NCBI RefSeq assembly: GCF_018130165.1
Contig: NZ_JAFCLZ010000022.1
Location: 98,696 to 162,695 of the forward strand
Length of the DNA stretch: 64,000 nt
Source of the DNA: Bradyrhizobium sp. JYMT SZCCT0180
GTDB lineage: Bacteria; Pseudomonadota; Alphaproteobacteria; Rhizobiales; Xanthobacteraceae
Direction of reading: 5' to 3'
Below, piece after piece: positions 35,588 to 44,924 of this stretch (position 1 is its first letter; every line of letters starts with the position of its first letter). Under the pieces are notes generated by a model. That model was not told the DNA's origin, searched no databases, and worked only from the letters and a program-made list of their open reading frames with translations. A program made the translations under genes and the position numbers.

Positions 35588-36087
35588 TGCCCACAAGGGA
35601 AGGAATTCTTGGGTTCTTTGCTGGACTTCTGTTCTGGCTGCTTGTCTTCGCTCTGATCTCCAAGTTCATTCCTGCTCCGCAGCCAGCCTTGGCCGATATC
35701 TTCAGCGGGATAGTAACGTGCGTGAAGGACCCGTTCCAATGCCTGGCCAATGTCAGGGACAATCTCACAAAAGACACCGCGTACGGCGCGGTCTTGGGGA
35801 TTATTGGTTTATTGATCCAACTATGGTGGCGCGGTGAGTGGCCGACAGGACAATTGAATGAAGGCAGGCCAAGAGTGTTGGTTCCCAGCCTGCTCGTGAC
35901 AGTGACGATCGCGGCAATCGTTGCCGGGATTTCGGCCGCGCCCTTGATTACAGGAAAAATGAGCGCGGTTGGTATTGTTGTTTTCGGCTACTTCGTCGCT
36001 GATGCCGCAACGCTGGGCGTGGGGAAGATCTCTACCCTGGTTCAGAAAGCAACAGCATTCATCCAAAGTCGGATCGCCGCGAAATGA
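35584..36087 (+). CDS. Polytopic membrane protein of eCIS operon
   Basis: 167 aa, start on an ATGA overlap. Four hydrophobic segments (GFFAGLLFWLLVFALISKFI, YGAVLGIIGLLIQLWW, VPSLLVTVTIAAIVAGISAA, AVGIVVFGYFVADAATLGVG) and a short amphipathic tail. No known family. Together with the preceding zinc-ribbon protein and the following amidase-like protein it forms a translationally coupled envelope module. Confidence 0.6.
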   Translation: MMPTREGILGFFAGLLFWLLVFALISKFIPAPQPALADIFSGIVTCVKDPFQCLANVRDNLTKDTAYGAVLGIIGLLIQLWWRGEWPTGQLNEGRPRVLVPSLLVTVTIAAIVAGISAAPLITGKMSAVGIVVFGYFVADAATLGVGKISTLVQKATAFIQSRIAAK

Positions 36088-36725
36088 GAGCTCTAGAGAT
36101 CAGCGCCGGTATCCTCGATTGCCTGCCGAAGCAGTTCGGTAGCCATCAAGTCGTCCGTCAGTGGATTCCGAAGTCAAGGCCCAACGGTCCGGTCACTTCG
36201 CGAACGGGAAAGCTGCTGACAGGATTCACCCAGATCGTGATCGGTGATACCGGATGGCTTGGTCTGACCGCACGTGAAGCTGCAAAGGATACAGGCCAGG
36301 CTTATGGGCATTTCCTCGTCGACCACGAAGTCATCATTGAATGCGTTCCAGCGCTGACGAGCCGGGTCGGTATCGTCGAACAAGCCCGCTTCGTCGAGAC
36401 AAGAACGTCGGCCGGGGAGCTCGATGCTCACGAGACTACGCTGGCGATCAATCTCTGTTTCGGCGGGGCTGTTAAGCCCACGGCTGCTTACGATGCCTGC
36501 GTCGGCCTGACGGCCTTTATCTGCAAACGATTCAACCTGCGCCCCGATACGGATGTGAGGGGTGCCGGCGAACTTGACTTCGCCCGCAAGGATCCGGATC
36601 GGGCGTTGCGGGCGGCAGGATCCGATTTGGAGAAACTGAAGCAAGCGGTTGGGGATAAGCTGGAGAAGGCGCTGCCAGAGCAGCCACCGGCCGCGCAAGC
36701 CAAATCGGAATCTGCACATGCATAG
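36084..36725 (+). CDS. Amidase_2 / peptidoglycan-recognition-like protein
   Basis: 213 aa, start on an ATGA overlap. The layout follows N-acetylmuramoyl-L-alanine amidases: YGHFLVDHEVIIECVPALTS, then VGIVEQARFVET, TTLAINLCFGG, a helix AYDACVGLTAFICKRFNL, and finally DFARKDPDRAL, which parallels the terminal (K)DPG zinc-site segment. Some expected metal ligands look altered (GAGELDF where GH-x-E is usual), so it may bind rather than cleave peptidoglycan. A disordered Ala/Pro tail ends the protein. 120 bp separate it from the sheath gene. Confidence 0.4.
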   Translation: MRALEISAGILDCLPKQFGSHQVVRQWIPKSRPNGPVTSRTGKLLTGFTQIVIGDTGWLGLTAREAAKDTGQAYGHFLVDHEVIIECVPALTSRVGIVEQARFVETRTSAGELDAHETTLAINLCFGGAVKPTAAYDACVGLTAFICKRFNLRPDTDVRGAGELDFARKDPDRALRAAGSDLEKLKQAVGDKLEKALPEQPPAAQAKSESAHA

Positions 36726-36845
36726 ACCGCTGCCAGCTGGATACAGCGCCAAGTCAAGGAAGAAAACCCGCGAGTGCGCGTGTTGCGGCGGCGTGCGAGC
36801 GGATCATTGTGTTTCAGTCCAACGGTGGAACTCCAGGAGAATCCA

Positions 36846-39185
36846 ATGCCATCAGCGCTGACCTATCCGGGCGTCTATATCGAAGAAATTCCGAGCGGGG
36901 TTCGAACGATCACGGGCGTTGCGACCTCGATAACCGCCTTTGTCGGACGCGCCGCGCGAGGTCCGACGGATACGGCTGTAACGATTAATAGCTTTGGAGA
37001 TTTCGAGCGCATCTTTGGCGGGCTGTGGAGTGGAAGCCTGCTCAGCTTTGCTGTACGGGATTTCTACCTCAATGGAGGCGCACAAGCTATTATTGTTCGA
37101 CTGTATCAGCCAGCCAAAGAACAGTTGGATCGGAGCGATCTTCATAGCGCCATGGCTGAGATCAAAGACTTGGGCGCTCCTGCCAGTGCGGATAAAGCGA
37201 AAGAAGCTGTCAAGGCCAAAGCTAAAGCGCTGATCGAGAGCCCGAAGTACAGGACCAATCAAGGTGCGATTGCGGCTATCAAGGCGGTGGTCGTAGCTGC
37301 GGAGGCTGTGACGCAATCGCCGACTGTGGAGAAGGTGACTACTGCGGTCAATGTAGCCGCGCAGTATGCTGCGAATCCCAAGGCGGAAGATCAAAAATTC
37401 ATAGAAGAGAAACTCAAGCTCTTGGTTGATGCGGCGGCGGGCGCCGACGTTGCTGCCGCAAGGAAAGCCGTCGAGGACAAGGCCACCGAATTGAAGAAGG
37501 ACAACAGCAGTCCTGCGGGGACGAGCGCGGGGCCTGTGATTGATGCGGTCACTGCGGCAGCGATAGCGGGTACTGATGTGGCAATGGTAAAGGAAGCTGC
37601 CGAAACCGAAGCTAAGAAACAAAACGCATTGGCTCGGGATGCTGGCGTGGCCGATCTGCCTCCACGCTCTAAAGCTGAGATACGCGTCGGGAATATGACA
37701 TTCACGGCAGCCTCAGAAGGTAAGTGGGGGGCGCAGATTCGCATAAAGATTGACCAAGAGAATGGGTCCAAGGAAATCGCTGACAAGGTTGGCGTGCCAT
37801 CCTCTGCGGACCTCTTTAATCTTGAAGTGCAGGTCGGCCCACAGCACGAACGCTTCTTGAATCTCACGGTCAAGGAGAGTTCGCGGCGAGTTGACCGAAT
37901 CCTCGCGACTCAATCCAATTTGATCCGCTATGACGGCTTTGATCCTGCTAATCCTCCCGTTCTCTCGCCAGGGTTGGATGTGATTTCGTCTGCTGAAACC
38001 GAGGTCAACAAGGCGAAGCAAAATTGTGACGCTAAAGAGCGCGAACTCGACTCTTGGGATAAGGCCCTCGAGGTCGCAAAGAAGGATGATCCCCAAGAGG
38101 CTAAGCAGGAAACGAAAGACGTAAAGAATGCCCGTGACAACGCCGCGAGCGAACTCGATGCTGCGAAGCGACAAATTTCGGAGGCCGAAGATAAACTGAA
38201 GAGCGAGCGTAACATTGCCATTAAGGTAAGCGATGGAGCGCATCTCGAAGCAGAGAACATCTTGCCCGTCGGGGGACTAGCAAACAAAAAGGGACTTTAC
38301 GCTCTCGAACAGGCCGATCTGTTTAATCTGCTCTGCATTCCCCCGTATAGCCCAACTGACGGCATTAATTTCGATATCGACAAGAGCGTTCTTGGTGAAG
38401 TAGCTTCATACTGCGAACGCCGCAGGGCGATGCTTTTGATCGATTCGCCGAGCAACTGGAGTGGTAGCGAAGCCAAGGCATTCGCCCGAACTCAATTTAG
38501 CTCCACCGGTAGCGATGCATTCCCGGGGGTCGCGAGTAAGAACGCGGCCATGTTTTTTCCAAGGCTGATGCAATCTAATCCGTTTCGCGACGGGCACGTA
38601 GAAGCATTTGCTCCCTGCGGAGCCGTTGCCGGTGTTATCGCCCGCACAGATACGCAGAGAGGAGTGTGGAAAGCGCCTGCGGGCTTGGAAGCGACTATTG
38701 CTGGAAGCCTCGGGCTCGAAGTCAATCTCACCGACGCCGAAAACGGCGAACTCAATCCCATAGGTCTCAATTGTCTGCGGACGTTTCCATTCGCTGGTTC
38801 AGTGGTATGGGGCGCACGCACACTGAGAGGCGCAGATCAATTGGCGGATGAATGGAAATACGTTCCAGTACGCCGTACTGCGCTTTTTATTGAGGAAAGC
38901 CTCTACCGCGGAACGAAGTGGGTGGTTCACCAGCCTAACGATGAGCCGTTGTGGGCGCAGATTCGTCTGAACGTCGGCGCGTTCATGAATGATTTGTTTC
39001 GACAGGGTGCATTCCAAGGTCAGACGCCGCGCGATGCCTATTTTGTCAAATGCAGCAGCGAAACGACTACGCCGAATGACATCAATAAGGGTGTCGTGAA
39101 CATCCACGTTGGATTTGCGCCGCTGAAGCCCGCGGAGTTCGTCGTGATACAGCTGCAGCAGATCGCCGGTCAGATACAAACGTAA
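36846..39185 (+). CDS. Contractile sheath protein with two large helical insertions
   Basis: 779 aa from ATG 36846 (AGGAGAATCC upstream). The N-terminus (YPGVYIEEIPSGVRTITGVA, TAFVGRAARGP) and C-terminus (LNVGAFMNDLFRQGAFQGQT, PAEFVVIQLQQIAGQ) are typical of phage-tail/eCIS sheath subunits that contract to drive the inner tube. It is longer than usual because of two inserts: residues ~87-281, rich in Ala/Lys helices (DKAKEAVKAKAKALIE), and ~383-458, a coiled coil (KQNCDAKERELDSWDKALEV). No second sheath gene is present. Followed after 13 nt by the tube gene. Confidence 0.9.
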   Translation: MPSALTYPGVYIEEIPSGVRTITGVATSITAFVGRAARGPTDTAVTINSFGDFERIFGGLWSGSLLSFAVRDFYLNGGAQAIIVRLYQPAKEQLDRSDLHSAMAEIKDLGAPASADKAKEAVKAKAKALIESPKYRTNQGAIAAIKAVVVAAEAVTQSPTVEKVTTAVNVAAQYAANPKAEDQKFIEEKLKLLVDAAAGADVAAARKAVEDKATELKKDNSSPAGTSAGPVIDAVTAAAIAGTDVAMVKEAAETEAKKQNALARDAGVADLPPRSKAEIRVGNMTFTAASEGKWGAQIRIKIDQENGSKEIADKVGVPSSADLFNLEVQVGPQHERFLNLTVKESSRRVDRILATQSNLIRYDGFDPANPPVLSPGLDVISSAETEVNKAKQNCDAKERELDSWDKALEVAKKDDPQEAKQETKDVKNARDNAASELDAAKRQISEAEDKLKSERNIAIKVSDGAHLEAENILPVGGLANKKGLYALEQADLFNLLCIPPYSPTDGINFDIDKSVLGEVASYCERRRAMLLIDSPSNWSGSEAKAFARTQFSSTGSDAFPGVASKNAAMFFPRLMQSNPFRDGHVEAFAPCGAVAGVIARTDTQRGVWKAPAGLEATIAGSLGLEVNLTDAENGELNPIGLNCLRTFPFAGSVVWGARTLRGADQLADEWKYVPVRRTALFIEESLYRGTKWVVHQPNDEPLWAQIRLNVGAFMNDLFRQGAFQGQTPRDAYFVKCSSETTTPNDINKGVVNIHVGFAPLKPAEFVVIQLQQIAGQIQT

Positions 39186-39198
39186 GGAGATTTCGAAC

Positions 39199-39714
39199 AT
39201 GGCTCAATTCAGCGTCAACGCGAAACGGTTTGATCCCTACAAGAACTTCAAGTTCCGCGTGAAGTGGGACGGCAAGTATGTTGCCGGTGTGAGCAAGATC
39301 AGCGGGCTCAAGCGCACCACGGAAGTGGTGACGCATCGCGAAGGCGGCGATCCCAGCGCCAGCCGCAAGTCGCCCGGCCGCACCAGCTACGAGGCGATCA
39401 CACTGGAGCGCGGCGTCACCCACGACGAGGAGTTCGAGAACTGGGCCAAGAAGATCTGGCACCAGGGCGCGGGCCTCGGCTCCGAAATCTCGCTGAAGGA
39501 TTTCCGGAAGGATCTGCTCATCGAGCTTTACAACGAGGCGGGGCAGCTCGCCATCGCCTACAAGGTGTTCCGCTGCTGGGTCTCCGAATTCCAAGCGCTT
39601 CCGGACCTCGACGCCAACACCAACGCGGTCGCGATTCAGCATCTCAAACTCGAGAACGAGGGGTGGGACCGCGACTCCGAGGTCAAGGAGCCTTCCGAGA
39701 CGTCGTTTACGTGA
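39199..39714 (+). CDS. Inner tube protein (T4 gp19-like)
   Basis: 171 aa with AAGGAG before ATG 39199. FKFRVKWDGKYVAGVSKISG and then HREGGDPSASRKSPGRTSYE match the gp19/Pvc1-type tail tube family, a two-sheet beta-barrel that stacks as hexamers inside the sheath. The length is normal. Lies between the sheath and a baseplate/assembly factor, the standard eCIS order. Confidence 0.92.
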   Translation: MAQFSVNAKRFDPYKNFKFRVKWDGKYVAGVSKISGLKRTTEVVTHREGGDPSASRKSPGRTSYEAITLERGVTHDEEFENWAKKIWHQGAGLGSEISLKDFRKDLLIELYNEAGQLAIAYKVFRCWVSEFQALPDLDANTNAVAIQHLKLENEGWDRDSEVKEPSETSFT

Positions 39715-39728
39715 TGGTGGGGTAGGTG

Positions 39729-40460
39729 ATGGTCGCGCCGGTCGCGTTACTGGAAGTGTGGGAGCAGGCGTTGCCGCTCAAGCCTTCTGCGCGGCCGATC
39801 GCGCTGTTGTCACTGGCGTTTTCAAAGGCCGATGCTGAGGAATTGGCAAGGCTTCCTCTCGGTATTCGCGATGCCCGCCTGTTGCGGCTGCGGCAGGCGT
39901 TGTTCGGGGACAGCCTGGACTGTCTGACCGCCTGCCCAGCTTGCGGAGCTGAACTCGAGTTTACCGTATCGGCCGGTGACCTCCTGCAACAGGCCGGTGA
40001 GCCCGCGGCCAATGACCATTGGCTGCAAGCGCCGCATCATCAGGTGCACTTTCGCGTACCCGACTCCACCGATCTGATGGCGCTCCCCGGTCTTGCCTCG
40101 AAACCGGATGAATATTGGGCGAAAATTGTTGGTCGTTGCGTCATCGATGTTCAGGGGCGCGACGGAAGCGTTGAACTGGAAAATCTTCCACAGGATCTGG
40201 TCGAATTGCTGGCCAGGGAAATGGAGCGGCGCGACCCGCTCGCGATGGTCTGGCTTGATCTTGTCTGCGCGCAATGCGGACATGCTTGGCCGAGTCTGTT
40301 CGATATCGCCAGTCTTCTCTGGGCCGATGTCGATCGATGGGCGCGGAGACTTCTGCACGAGGTCAATCTGTTGGCGCGTGCCTACGGCTGGACCGAACGC
40401 GACGTGCTTCAATTGAGCGCTGCGCGGCGCCAGCATTATCTTGGGATGATCGGGGCATGA
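39729..40460 (+). CDS. T4 baseplate (gp26-type) family protein with two Cys pairs
   Basis: 243 aa from ATG 39729. Cys pairs CPACGAELEF (~60) and CAQCGHAWPS (~178) suggest zinc binding. The C-terminal helix LHEVNLLARAYGWTERDVLQ, followed by LSAARRQHYLGMI, is the signature of the small baseplate/hub-assembly proteins found after the tube gene in eCIS loci. A structural or chaperone role is inferred from position. The stop overlaps the next start (ATGA). Confidence 0.7.
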   Translation: MVAPVALLEVWEQALPLKPSARPIALLSLAFSKADAEELARLPLGIRDARLLRLRQALFGDSLDCLTACPACGAELEFTVSAGDLLQQAGEPAANDHWLQAPHHQVHFRVPDSTDLMALPGLASKPDEYWAKIVGRCVIDVQGRDGSVELENLPQDLVELLAREMERRDPLAMVWLDLVCAQCGHAWPSLFDIASLLWADVDRWARRLLHEVNLLARAYGWTERDVLQLSAARRQHYLGMIGA

Positions 40461-41665
40461 GGAACTACTTTGCCATGCTCGGAGCGAAGGCGATCGGCGC
40501 CGAAATCGGTATCCGCGCCAGGCGAGAGGTGCTGTATGGCTCGCCGCGCTCCGCGGACGGCCTCGATTCCGGCCGCCATATTGCAGAAGCCGCGGCAACG
40601 CGCGACCAGGGCGAGTTCGCTGTGGGGGATGCCGTCAATCAACCCGGGACCACCGTCGATGCGATCCAGGCGTCGGCGGAAGCTGGGGAAGGCGACTCTT
40701 ATAGAGCCGATCCCGAGGGAAAGTTCTCTCGCGACGATCGTTCTGCGTTGGCAATGGCTCTGCAGATTTACGCATTGGAGCAGCGCGTTGCAAATCGTGG
40801 CGATGCAGCGAGGCGCACGGTCGGCGTGTCGGCGATTCCAACAGCAGATCGGCCGCAGCAGGCGCGGCCGTCGTCAAATGTCCTGACGGGCGATTCGGCG
40901 GCGGATCGCAGTGACGTCGCCAGCGTGGCGGCACCCGTTCCCGGCGCTCAACCGGGCCAGGCTGAACGACCGAAGTTCAAGAGTGTCGATCAGGGCCTCC
41001 GGCGCCTCGGCGCGGAGGCAGATTCGCGGATCAAACCAGCCGATGAGGTTGAGTCCGTTCTCGATAGCGCGCCGGCCAATGCCGTGCACCGGTCGGCTAC
41101 GAATGAAGCGAACGCCGCCCGGAATGTTCCGAGAATCTCACAGCTTGCCGCCTCAACCGTGACGGATCGCCCTGATCCCACCACGCCACCGCATGCTGGC
41201 TTAACGACCGTCGTGTTGGCGTCGAACCCCGCAAACTCGACCGCGCGTGCCCCGACCGATGCGCCATCCGAGGCGCGCGCCGAGGAGCTTCCTCGGGTAA
41301 CAGGAGGTCGAGCAAGAATTGCGATCCAGCCCCAACTCAGGAACGCGATAAAGCTCAAGGAAGCGACCGGAGACGTTCACCAGGAAGAGACGGTCTTTCT
41401 TTCTTCCGAACTCCAGGAGAAAAACCGCCTGCCTGTCGTTTCAGCGCACGTCGGCCGTCCACAATCCGCGCCGGACCGGAGCGGCCGCGGTACTCCGGCT
41501 GATCTGATGGTTCAGGATGCGCATCCCTCGGTGCAGGTCAATGTCGGCAGGATCGAGATTCGGGAACAGCGGTTGGCACCTCCGGCCGCTGTCAGACGCG
41601 CCCAATCGCCCCGCATGGATCTGAAGGAGTATCTGAACCGGCGCCTGCGCGGGGGGACGTCATGA
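40457..41665 (+). CDS. Disordered eCIS-linked protein
   Basis: 402 aa from ATG 40457; the longer open frame upstream overlaps the preceding gene. A short ordered N-terminus (MRNYFAMLGAKAIGAEIGIR) is followed by ~350 residues rich in Ala, Arg, Asp, Ser and Pro with no predicted fold. The C-terminus (PRMDLKEYLNRRLRG) may be a helix. eCIS loci often carry such a protein before the DUF4255 gene; its role is unknown. Overlaps the next gene by 4 nt. Confidence 0.6.
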   Translation: MRNYFAMLGAKAIGAEIGIRARREVLYGSPRSADGLDSGRHIAEAAATRDQGEFAVGDAVNQPGTTVDAIQASAEAGEGDSYRADPEGKFSRDDRSALAMALQIYALEQRVANRGDAARRTVGVSAIPTADRPQQARPSSNVLTGDSAADRSDVASVAAPVPGAQPGQAERPKFKSVDQGLRRLGAEADSRIKPADEVESVLDSAPANAVHRSATNEANAARNVPRISQLAASTVTDRPDPTTPPHAGLTTVVLASNPANSTARAPTDAPSEARAEELPRVTGGRARIAIQPQLRNAIKLKEATGDVHQEETVFLSSELQEKNRLPVVSAHVGRPQSAPDRSGRGTPADLMVQDAHPSVQVNVGRIEIREQRLAPPAAVRRAQSPRMDLKEYLNRRLRGGTS

Positions 41666-42906
41666 GTAACGCCGACGCAATTGCCACGGTTACAGGCAAG
41701 CTGCGGGCCAAATTATCTGCAGCAAGCAAGGTATGGGTGTCGACCAACCGGTTGGATGATTTGCCGCCGGCGGACCACGACAACGCGCTCAATCTGCATC
41801 TCTATCAAATCTCGCCAAATGCGAACTGGCGTAACATGGACGTTCCATGGAAGGCCAAGCCCGGAGAACCTTATCAGGCGCCGTTGGCCCTTGATCTCCA
41901 TTATCTCCTGACTGCGACGTCGGCCGAACAGGCGGTTGCTCAAAAAAGTCTCGGTGCCGGGATGCGGGCGTTGCACGATGATCCATTTCTTGATCCCGGT
42001 GAAGGCGCAGTTGCCCCATTTGAGCGAGCACGTATCACGATGCATCCGCTTTCACTCGATGAAATGGAGAAACTGTGGGCCGGGGTGCTGAAGCCGCGTA
42101 AGCTCTCCGTCGCCTACGAAGTCTCGGTTGTGCTCATTGAAAGCGAACGGCCGGTCCGCTCGGCGTCGCCGGTGCTCAGGCGCGGTACCGGGAGCCCGGA
42201 CTCGATAGCGGTCCAGCCGAACCTGCAATCGTTGCCGGAGATTGAGCGCATCGAAATTGGAAAAAAGAAGTTCGACGAATGGCTCAGACGCGGTTCGCGA
42301 CCCGGCCGAGCCGCCGCGGAGATAGACGATACCATCTTTATTTATGGGCAGGGGCTGTCCAAGGTCGATGCCGTGGTTATCGAGTCACTGCGGCATCCGG
42401 TGCCGGATACTGAAAAACCTATGGTGATAGACAAATTCACCACTAACGACCGTGGCGCATTAGTTGTGGATTTATCGGAAACGAAATCCGGCGATAAGCC
42501 AGTGAAGATACCAGCCGGGCCATGCAGCATTGCGCTCAGAATCAAGCGGAAAGATAGTCAAACCTATCTAACGAACGCGGTTCCGTTCTCGGTGGCGCCA
42601 AAAATAATCTCGTCCACCAAAAGCATCACGATTCCCGATGATGTTAGTGTTACATTCGATCCACCCCTCGTCGGCAATCAGGTGGTCGCGTTGATTTTCG
42701 GCGAACGACAGCTTCTCCCGACGACAAAACCCGCGGAAGGCGTTTCTTCCTTGATCTTCAGGTTGGAGGGCCTGAAGCCGCCAAAGGGACCGCTTCCGAT
42801 CCGGCTTCGCGTCGATGGCGTCGATAGTTTCGGCGTGAATTCAAATGCGGAGGACGGATCTCCCAACCTCGAACAACCATTCCTCAACGTGATTACGGTG
42901 ACGTAA
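41662..42906 (+). CDS. DUF4255 tail-terminator/cap protein (Pvc16-like)
   Basis: 414 aa. The N-terminal ~180 residues (LNLHLYQISPNANWRNMDVP, LALDLHYLLTATS, LSVAYEVSVVLIE) match DUF4255, the cap that closes the distal end of the contractile tube. The C-terminal half has Ig-like beta features (IYGQGLSKVDAVVIES, VPFSVAPKIISS). Followed by the ATPase gene after 2 nt. Confidence 0.85.
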   Translation: MSNADAIATVTGKLRAKLSAASKVWVSTNRLDDLPPADHDNALNLHLYQISPNANWRNMDVPWKAKPGEPYQAPLALDLHYLLTATSAEQAVAQKSLGAGMRALHDDPFLDPGEGAVAPFERARITMHPLSLDEMEKLWAGVLKPRKLSVAYEVSVVLIESERPVRSASPVLRRGTGSPDSIAVQPNLQSLPEIERIEIGKKKFDEWLRRGSRPGRAAAEIDDTIFIYGQGLSKVDAVVIESLRHPVPDTEKPMVIDKFTTNDRGALVVDLSETKSGDKPVKIPAGPCSIALRIKRKDSQTYLTNAVPFSVAPKIISSTKSITIPDDVSVTFDPPLVGNQVVALIFGERQLLPTTKPAEGVSSLIFRLEGLKPPKGPLPIRLRVDGVDSFGVNSNAEDGSPNLEQPFLNVITVT

Positions 42907-42908
42907 TC

Positions 42909-44924
42909 ATGCCCGACGTCACAACCTGGCAAGCCGAAAACACCGCCTTTCTCGCCAGCGCTGTTGCCTGGGTGCGCGGACGACTGGTTGCGCTGGCTCC
43001 AGCGGACGGGGGTCGGTCGAAAGGTGCTGCGAAGGCGAGGGCCGCCGTCGCATCCGACCCGCGCATTGCACTGGAGAAGAGAGCAAGGAAAACCCAAAAT
43101 GTTCCGGCGTTGGTCCAACTTGCTCGAAAGCTGAACTTGTCTCCGTTCGAGCAGGACGTCCTTCTGCTGTGCGCGGCGAGCGCGCTCGATGCAGGGATGG
43201 GCGCGTTGTGTGCGGCTGCCAGCGGCGAAGGCAAGCCCTATCCGACCTTCGCCCTCGCCATGCGCGTGTTCGACAACCCGGCCTGGGAGGCGCTCGCGCC
43301 GTCCGGTGCACTCCGTTACTGGCGTCTAATTGAGATTCACCAGGCCGCAAACGAGCCGCTGATCAGCAGCGCCTTGAGGGCCGACGAGAGGATCGTCAAT
43401 TATCTCAAAGGTCTCAACCATCTCGACGATCGGGTGGCGAACTGGATCAGGCCTGTTGCGCCTGGCTCTGCCGGTGAGCTTGCGCCTTCGCACAGGGAAA
43501 TATGCGATCGAATGCACTCGTTCGTGGTTGCAGAGGAGAATACGCCAGGACGGCCGTTGGTTCAGCTGCTGGGCTCTCCCCTTTCGGCCAAGAAGCAAAT
43601 CGCAGCCGAAGTATCGAGAAATCTCGGTTACGGACTGTGGCGCATTTCCGCGATCTCGGTATCCGAGCTCGGAAGCGAACAGGACCTTTTCTGCCGATTG
43701 TTGCTCCGGGAATCGATTCTTGTCGGTGCTGCCGTGTATGTTGACAATGACGATGAACTCGCCGAGCACCGGCCGCCGATGCCGGCGTCGCTGACGCGTT
43801 TCCTCGACCGGCTCGACGATGTGCTTGTCTTTCTGGCGACGGCAGAGCCGGTGCACGGTATCGACCAGGCGAGTCTATATGAACTCGTCGGCAAGCCCAC
43901 CACGTCCGAGCAGCGCACGGCCTGGATCCGTCTGATCGGGGCAAAACGGCGCGACGAAGCCAATCGCCTCGCCGGCCAGTTCGACCTCGATCTCGTCACA
44001 ATCGAACGCGTTGTGGCACAGGCGAAGTTGCGGAGCGCGGCAGGGGCTGACAGCGACCTGGGGCTTTGGCGCGGCGCGCGCGAGGCGGCGCGGCCGCGGG
44101 TTTCGGGATTGGCTGAGCGGATCGACGCCAAGGCGACGTTGAAGGATCTCATGCTTCCGCCACAGCAGAAAAGGCTGCTCGAAGAACTGGCAGAGCAGAT
44201 CCGGCACCAGTGGACGGTCTACCGGGAGTGGGGCTTTGCCGATCGGGCCAATCGCGGTCTCGGAATCAGCGCGATGTTTTGCGGCGGCAGCGGCACTGGC
44301 AAGAACATGGCCGCGGAAGTCGTGGCGCAGCTTGTCGGGCTCGATCTGTACCGCATCGACCTCGCCTCCGTGGTCAACAAATATATCGGCGAGACCGAAA
44401 AGAATCTGCGCCGTGTGTTCGACGCCTTCGAGGACGGCGGAGCAATCCTGTTCTTCGATGAAGCTGACGCTCTGTTCGGCAAGCGCAGCGAGGTAAAGGA
44501 CAGCCACGACCGCTACGCCAACATCGAGATCAACTATCTGCTGCAGCGCATCGAGTCCTATCGCGGACTGGTGATTCTGGCGACCAATCGCAGGGCGGCG
44601 CTGGATTCGGCATTCATGCGCCGGCTTCGCTTCATCGTCGAATTTCCCTATCCGGGCACCGAGGAGCGGGCTGCAATCTGGAAAGACGTATTTCCGACCG
44701 CTACGCCCAAGGCGGAACTCGACACGAAACGTCTCGGACGATTGGCCTTGTCCGGCGGTAACATTCAGTCGGTGGCGCTGAACGCGGCCTTTTGCGCTGC
44801 CGCCAGCGGCAACAGGAAGGTGGACATGCAAATGATCCTCCGCTGCGCTCGCAACGAACTCATTAAACTCGGCCTACCGATCAACGAGGCCGACTTTCGT
44901 CTGGAATCGGAGCATCAGACATGA
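42909..44924 (+). CDS. eCIS AAA+ ATPase (Pvc15-like) with altered Walker A
   Basis: A 671-aa protein. Residues ~1-420 are the long helical region usual for this family (KLNLSPFEQDVLLLCAASAL). The AAA core has GGSGTGKN at 459-466 and FFDEADALFGKRSEVKDSHD (Walker B and extension), plus ILATNRRAALDSAFMRRLRF (sensor 1, Arg fingers). The Walker A Thr/Ser after Lys is replaced by Asn (codon AAC, 44304-44306), which should weaken Mg-ATP binding. Pvc15 homologues are required for assembly or cargo loading. 4-nt overlap with the next gene. Confidence 0.88.
   Translation: MPDVTTWQAENTAFLASAVAWVRGRLVALAPADGGRSKGAAKARAAVASDPRIALEKRARKTQNVPALVQLARKLNLSPFEQDVLLLCAASALDAGMGALCAAASGEGKPYPTFALAMRVFDNPAWEALAPSGALRYWRLIEIHQAANEPLISSALRADERIVNYLKGLNHLDDRVANWIRPVAPGSAGELAPSHREICDRMHSFVVAEENTPGRPLVQLLGSPLSAKKQIAAEVSRNLGYGLWRISAISVSELGSEQDLFCRLLLRESILVGAAVYVDNDDELAEHRPPMPASLTRFLDRLDDVLVFLATAEPVHGIDQASLYELVGKPTTSEQRTAWIRLIGAKRRDEANRLAGQFDLDLVTIERVVAQAKLRSAAGADSDLGLWRGAREAARPRVSGLAERIDAKATLKDLMLPPQQKRLLEELAEQIRHQWTVYREWGFADRANRGLGISAMFCGGSGTGKNMAAEVVAQLVGLDLYRIDLASVVNKYIGETEKNLRRVFDAFEDGGAILFFDEADALFGKRSEVKDSHDRYANIEINYLLQRIESYRGLVILATNRRAALDSAFMRRLRFIVEFPYPGTEERAAIWKDVFPTATPKAELDTKRLGRLALSGGNIQSVALNAAFCAAASGNRKVDMQMILRCARNELIKLGLPINEADFRLESEHQT

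Noticed and set aside
43875..44831. Minus-strand ORF (318 aa) under the eCIS ATPase
   Set aside because: Mirror of the AAA+ core; no plausible start or domain.
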